From positions 1 through 8,897 of the forward strand of contig CAMOUE010000084.1 of assembly GCA_946626265.1 (NCBI GenBank): a stretch of 8,897 nt of DNA. The letters run 5' to 3'. A program made the translations under genes and the position numbers. Positions 7,640 through 8,897 of the stretch are shown piece by piece (position 1 is the first letter of the stretch; the number at the start of each line of letters is the position of its first letter). The notes beneath the pieces are model-generated. The model saw nothing but the letters and a program-made list of their open reading frames with translations. It was not told the DNA's origin and did no database searches. The DNA is from an uncultured Eggerthellaceae bacterium (lineage in GTDB: Bacteria > Actinomycetota > Coriobacteriia > Coriobacteriales > Eggerthellaceae).

Positions 7640-8038
7640 TTACGCACCGCCGCCTTCAGAAGTGACGCCGCTCGATGCGGAAGCTTCGTCGGTGTCTGCT
7701 CCGGATCCGGCGTCCTGGCCCTCGGAGTCGCCCTCGACGAGGTACATCGTCCCTGTACGCGGGTCTTGGTACACCGTGCCGCGTTGCACGTAGGAGCTAC
7801 CGTCGGCGCTGAGGATGTCCTGCAGCGTCGTCACGTCGTCGATTTCCTGCGATTCGCCGAGTTCAACCTGCTGAACGGCCTCCAGATCGACGTTCCAAGC
7901 AACGGCAAGCGCCACCATCAGGCCGCATGCGAACACGAGCATGGCATCGGCGATGTTCGCAACCGACGACATGGGATCGACGTCGGGCTCTTCTTCGACC
8001 ACCCGAAGAGGAGCGCCCTGGGAATAGAGTCCTGACAT
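7640..8038 (-). CDS. DUF2149-type small membrane protein, ExbD-like partner candidate
   Basis: A 132-residue protein starting MSGLYSQ. The frame is open further upstream (to 8293), but that part overlaps the channel gene and reads as Arg-rich out-of-frame sequence, so the ATG at 8038, 20 bases after the previous stop, is chosen. Topology: a short cytoplasmic N-terminus, one membrane helix at about 27-50, and an external domain. The stretch DPMSSVANIADAMLVFACG (21-39) and the block GTVYQDPRTGTMYLVE (87-102) are the features on which I call DUF2149, from memory of the family. The tail 103-132 is Gly/Ser/Asp/Glu-rich and probably disordered. D31 at the start of the helix, followed by AMLVF, resembles the ExbD/TolR/MotB pattern in which one helix aspartate carries protons. 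Pairing with the upstream channel protein is inferred from adjacency. No specific function is established that I know of. Confidence 0.8.
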   Translation of the reverse strand: MSGLYSQGAPLRVVEEEPDVDPMSSVANIADAMLVFACGLMVALAVAWNVDLEAVQQVELGESQEIDDVTTLQDILSADGSSYVQRGTVYQDPRTGTMYLVEGDSEGQDAGSGADTDEASASSGVTSEGGGA

Positions 8039-8058
8039 GGCTCGATCACCGCCCTTCG

Positions 8059-8832
8059 CTATGCCGCCGTCGCATCGGGCTGCGCAACGGGGGATTCCGG
8101 CTGCAGCGCATCCGGCATGCGCTTCTTCAGAGCGCTCTTGTAGAGGAATGCGTGATTGGTCGGTTTCTCTGCGACGATCTGCCCTTCTGCGCGGAGATCC
8201 TCGATCTTCTGCAGCATCGTCGCCATGGCGCTTTCGAGCGCATTCATGTAGCTCTCGTACCACGTCTTGCGAATACGCGCGACGACCAGGCACACAGCCG
8301 CCGACGCCAACCCGGCAACGGTCGTGTTGAACGCGATGATCAACGAGCCGGAGAGCGAGGCGAGGTCGCCCTGACCGAGGGCTGCAATACCTGGCCCGAG
8401 CGGAATGAGCGTCCCCATGAGGCCGAGCATGGGAGCAACGCGCACGGCAATGTTGTTTCTGTTCACGATCTTCTTGTAGTAGATGTCCTCATCGTTGAGA
8501 AGCCGCTTGACGAGCGCTATGAGCGAATCGCCGGGCAGCTTGCGATAGTCGTATACCGTAAGGAGCGCGATCTTCTGCCTGTTGAGCAACCCCGACTTGA
8601 TGATGACATCCGGAATGCCGTCGAGGCTGCTGTCCATGAGATCGGAAAGGAGATCCGGCATATTGACATTGAAATTGCGCTTTTCGGTGAATAGCTCGGC
8701 GATGACGCTGCCGATGCTGAAGAGCGCATACACGATGAAGGCGAGCAGCAGAATGATAGCCGGCCCCAGCATCGCGTCTGAGACGATGCTCAATATGTCG
8801 CCCAAGTACGTTTGGGCAAGAACGAAATCCAT
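8059..8832 (-). CDS. MotA/TolQ/ExbB-family proton channel subunit
   Basis: A 257-residue inner-membrane protein. Hydrophobic segments lie near residues 22-45, 131-152 and 162-186, the three-helix layout of the ExbB/TolQ family. The signature is strong: residues 133-149 (APMLGLMGTLIPLGPGI) and 167-175 (AFNTTVAGL) match the family's TM2 and TM3. By eye, T141 and T171 fall where ExbB has its pore threonines, while the TM3 glutamate of ExbB/TolQ appears to be replaced by a hydrophobic residue (about I166). The loop 46-130 and the tail 187-257 are charged and probably cytoplasmic. Family members form ion-conducting multimers with an ExbD/TolR/MotB partner; the next gene, 20 bases on, is the obvious candidate. 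The ATG start at 8832 is supported by an upstream GAGGGAAGGGA. The family call is secure; the specific role here (energising uptake) is inferred. Confidence 0.9.
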   Translation of the reverse strand: MDFVLAQTYLGDILSIVSDAMLGPAIILLLAFIVYALFSIGSVIAELFTEKRNFNVNMPDLLSDLMDSSLDGIPDVIIKSGLLNRQKIALLTVYDYRKLPGDSLIALVKRLLNDEDIYYKKIVNRNNIAVRVAPMLGLMGTLIPLGPGIAALGQGDLASLSGSLIIAFNTTVAGLASAAVCLVVARIRKTWYESYMNALESAMATMLQKIEDLRAEGQIVAEKPTNHAFLYKSALKKRMPDALQPESPVAQPDATAA

Positions 8833-8897
8833 GGTTTCCCTTCCCTCGAATCATGTCAATCGCCCCGATGTGACGACCATGACGAAAAAACAGCCCT
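8833..8897 (-). other. Upstream edge: leader or end of a preceding gene
   Basis: Only 65 bases precede the first start. On the minus strand the window opens with AGGGCTGTTTTTT, which could be the 3' arm and T-run of a terminator whose 5' arm is outside. Alternatively, two frames read in from the edge and stop: one at 8851-8853 (GCFFVMVVTSGRLT, then stop) and one at 8856-8858. A tightly packed upstream gene ending 18 bases before the channel start would fit the rest of the operon. The available sequence cannot decide between these. Confidence 0.3.
8837..8847 (-). promoter_or_regulatory. Ribosome binding site of the channel gene
   Basis: The minus strand reads GAGGGAAGGGA followed by AACC and the ATG at 8832. 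The duplicated purine block supports this start as genuine. Confidence 0.65.

Larger units (their letters stand above)
1..8832 (-). other. Putative seven-gene operon: Exb-like motor, ABC importer, surface proteins
   Basis: Seven minus-strand frames follow one another with gaps of 20, 2, 1, 13, 1 and 14 bases. Most have a purine-rich Shine-Dalgarno site lying inside or touching the end of the preceding gene, which suggests translational coupling. No hairpin with a T-run and no promoter-sized gap is visible between them, so co-transcription is likely. The order is channel subunit, DUF2149 protein, permease, ATPase, binding lipoprotein, anchored mosaic protein, GLUG protein. The left end is open, so the operon may hold more genes. 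The right end is uncertain because only 65 bases lie upstream of the first start. Confidence 0.85.

Noticed and set aside
8039..8293. Upstream 85-codon extension of the DUF2149 frame
   Set aside because: It overlaps the channel gene out of frame, is rich in Arg, Cys and Ala, and precedes a better ATG placed just after the channel stop.
7927..8694. Plus-strand frame of 255 codons opposite the channel and DUF2149 genes
   Set aside because: Antisense shadow in GC-rich DNA; the minus strand carries recognisable family motifs throughout.
8489..8854. Minus-strand frame overlapping the start of the channel gene
   Set aside because: It is a +1 shadow of the ExbB-family frame, with no hydrophobic or domain pattern.
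8854..8859. TTGACA on the minus strand, a perfect -35 hexamer match
   Set aside because: The position 17 bases downstream reads AACCAT and overlaps the start codon of the channel gene, so no usable -10 box or leader exists.

Overview
The window is a GC-rich bacterial segment in which every supportable gene lies on the minus strand. Seven reading frames run head to tail from about 8832 down to the left edge, with gaps of only 1 to 20 bases and no room for an internal promoter or terminator, so they are best read as one operon (right to left). The envelope features are a Tat-dependent lipoprotein, large secreted proteins with GLUG-type and Ig-like repeats, a single-TM C-terminal anchor and no outer-membrane receptor or TonB. 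With the GC-rich codon use, these suggest a monoderm gut actinobacterium of the Coriobacteriia/Eggerthellaceae type. That placement is inference, because no rRNA or other taxonomic marker is present.

Layout in order of transcription: (1) 8832-8059, a MotA/TolQ/ExbB-family proton-channel subunit; (2) 8038-7640, a small single-TM DUF2149-type protein that looks like an ExbD/MotB-style partner; (3) 7637-6453, a FecCD/BtuC-type ABC permease with an unusual charged N-terminal extension; (4) 6451-5675, the ABC ATPase; (5) 5661-4423, a Tat-exported lipoprotein substrate-binding protein of the FepB/BtuF class; (6) 4421-1803, an 872-residue secreted mosaic protein with a Pro-rich stalk, Ig-like domains, a possible sulfite-oxidase-like fold, a Ser/Pro-rich linker and a C-terminal membrane anchor; (7) 1788 to beyond base 1, a secreted GLUG-repeat beta-helix protein, truncated by the window edge.

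Genes 3-5 form a complete importer for a metal chelate, siderophore, heme or cobamide; the substrate cannot be told from sequence. Genes 1-2 look like an ion-driven motor pair of the kind that energises TonB in diderms. Genes 6-7 are large surface proteins that could capture the ligand or be moved by the motor. The combination of an Exb-like motor, a BtuCDF-like importer and anchored surface proteins in one operon of an apparently monoderm organism is the most interesting feature here and may be a poorly described energised surface-uptake system. The joint function is inferred from operon structure and family membership only.

There is no gene-free stretch over 300 bases, and I see no tRNA, rRNA, CRISPR array or insertion sequence. 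The only non-genic edge is 8833-8897.
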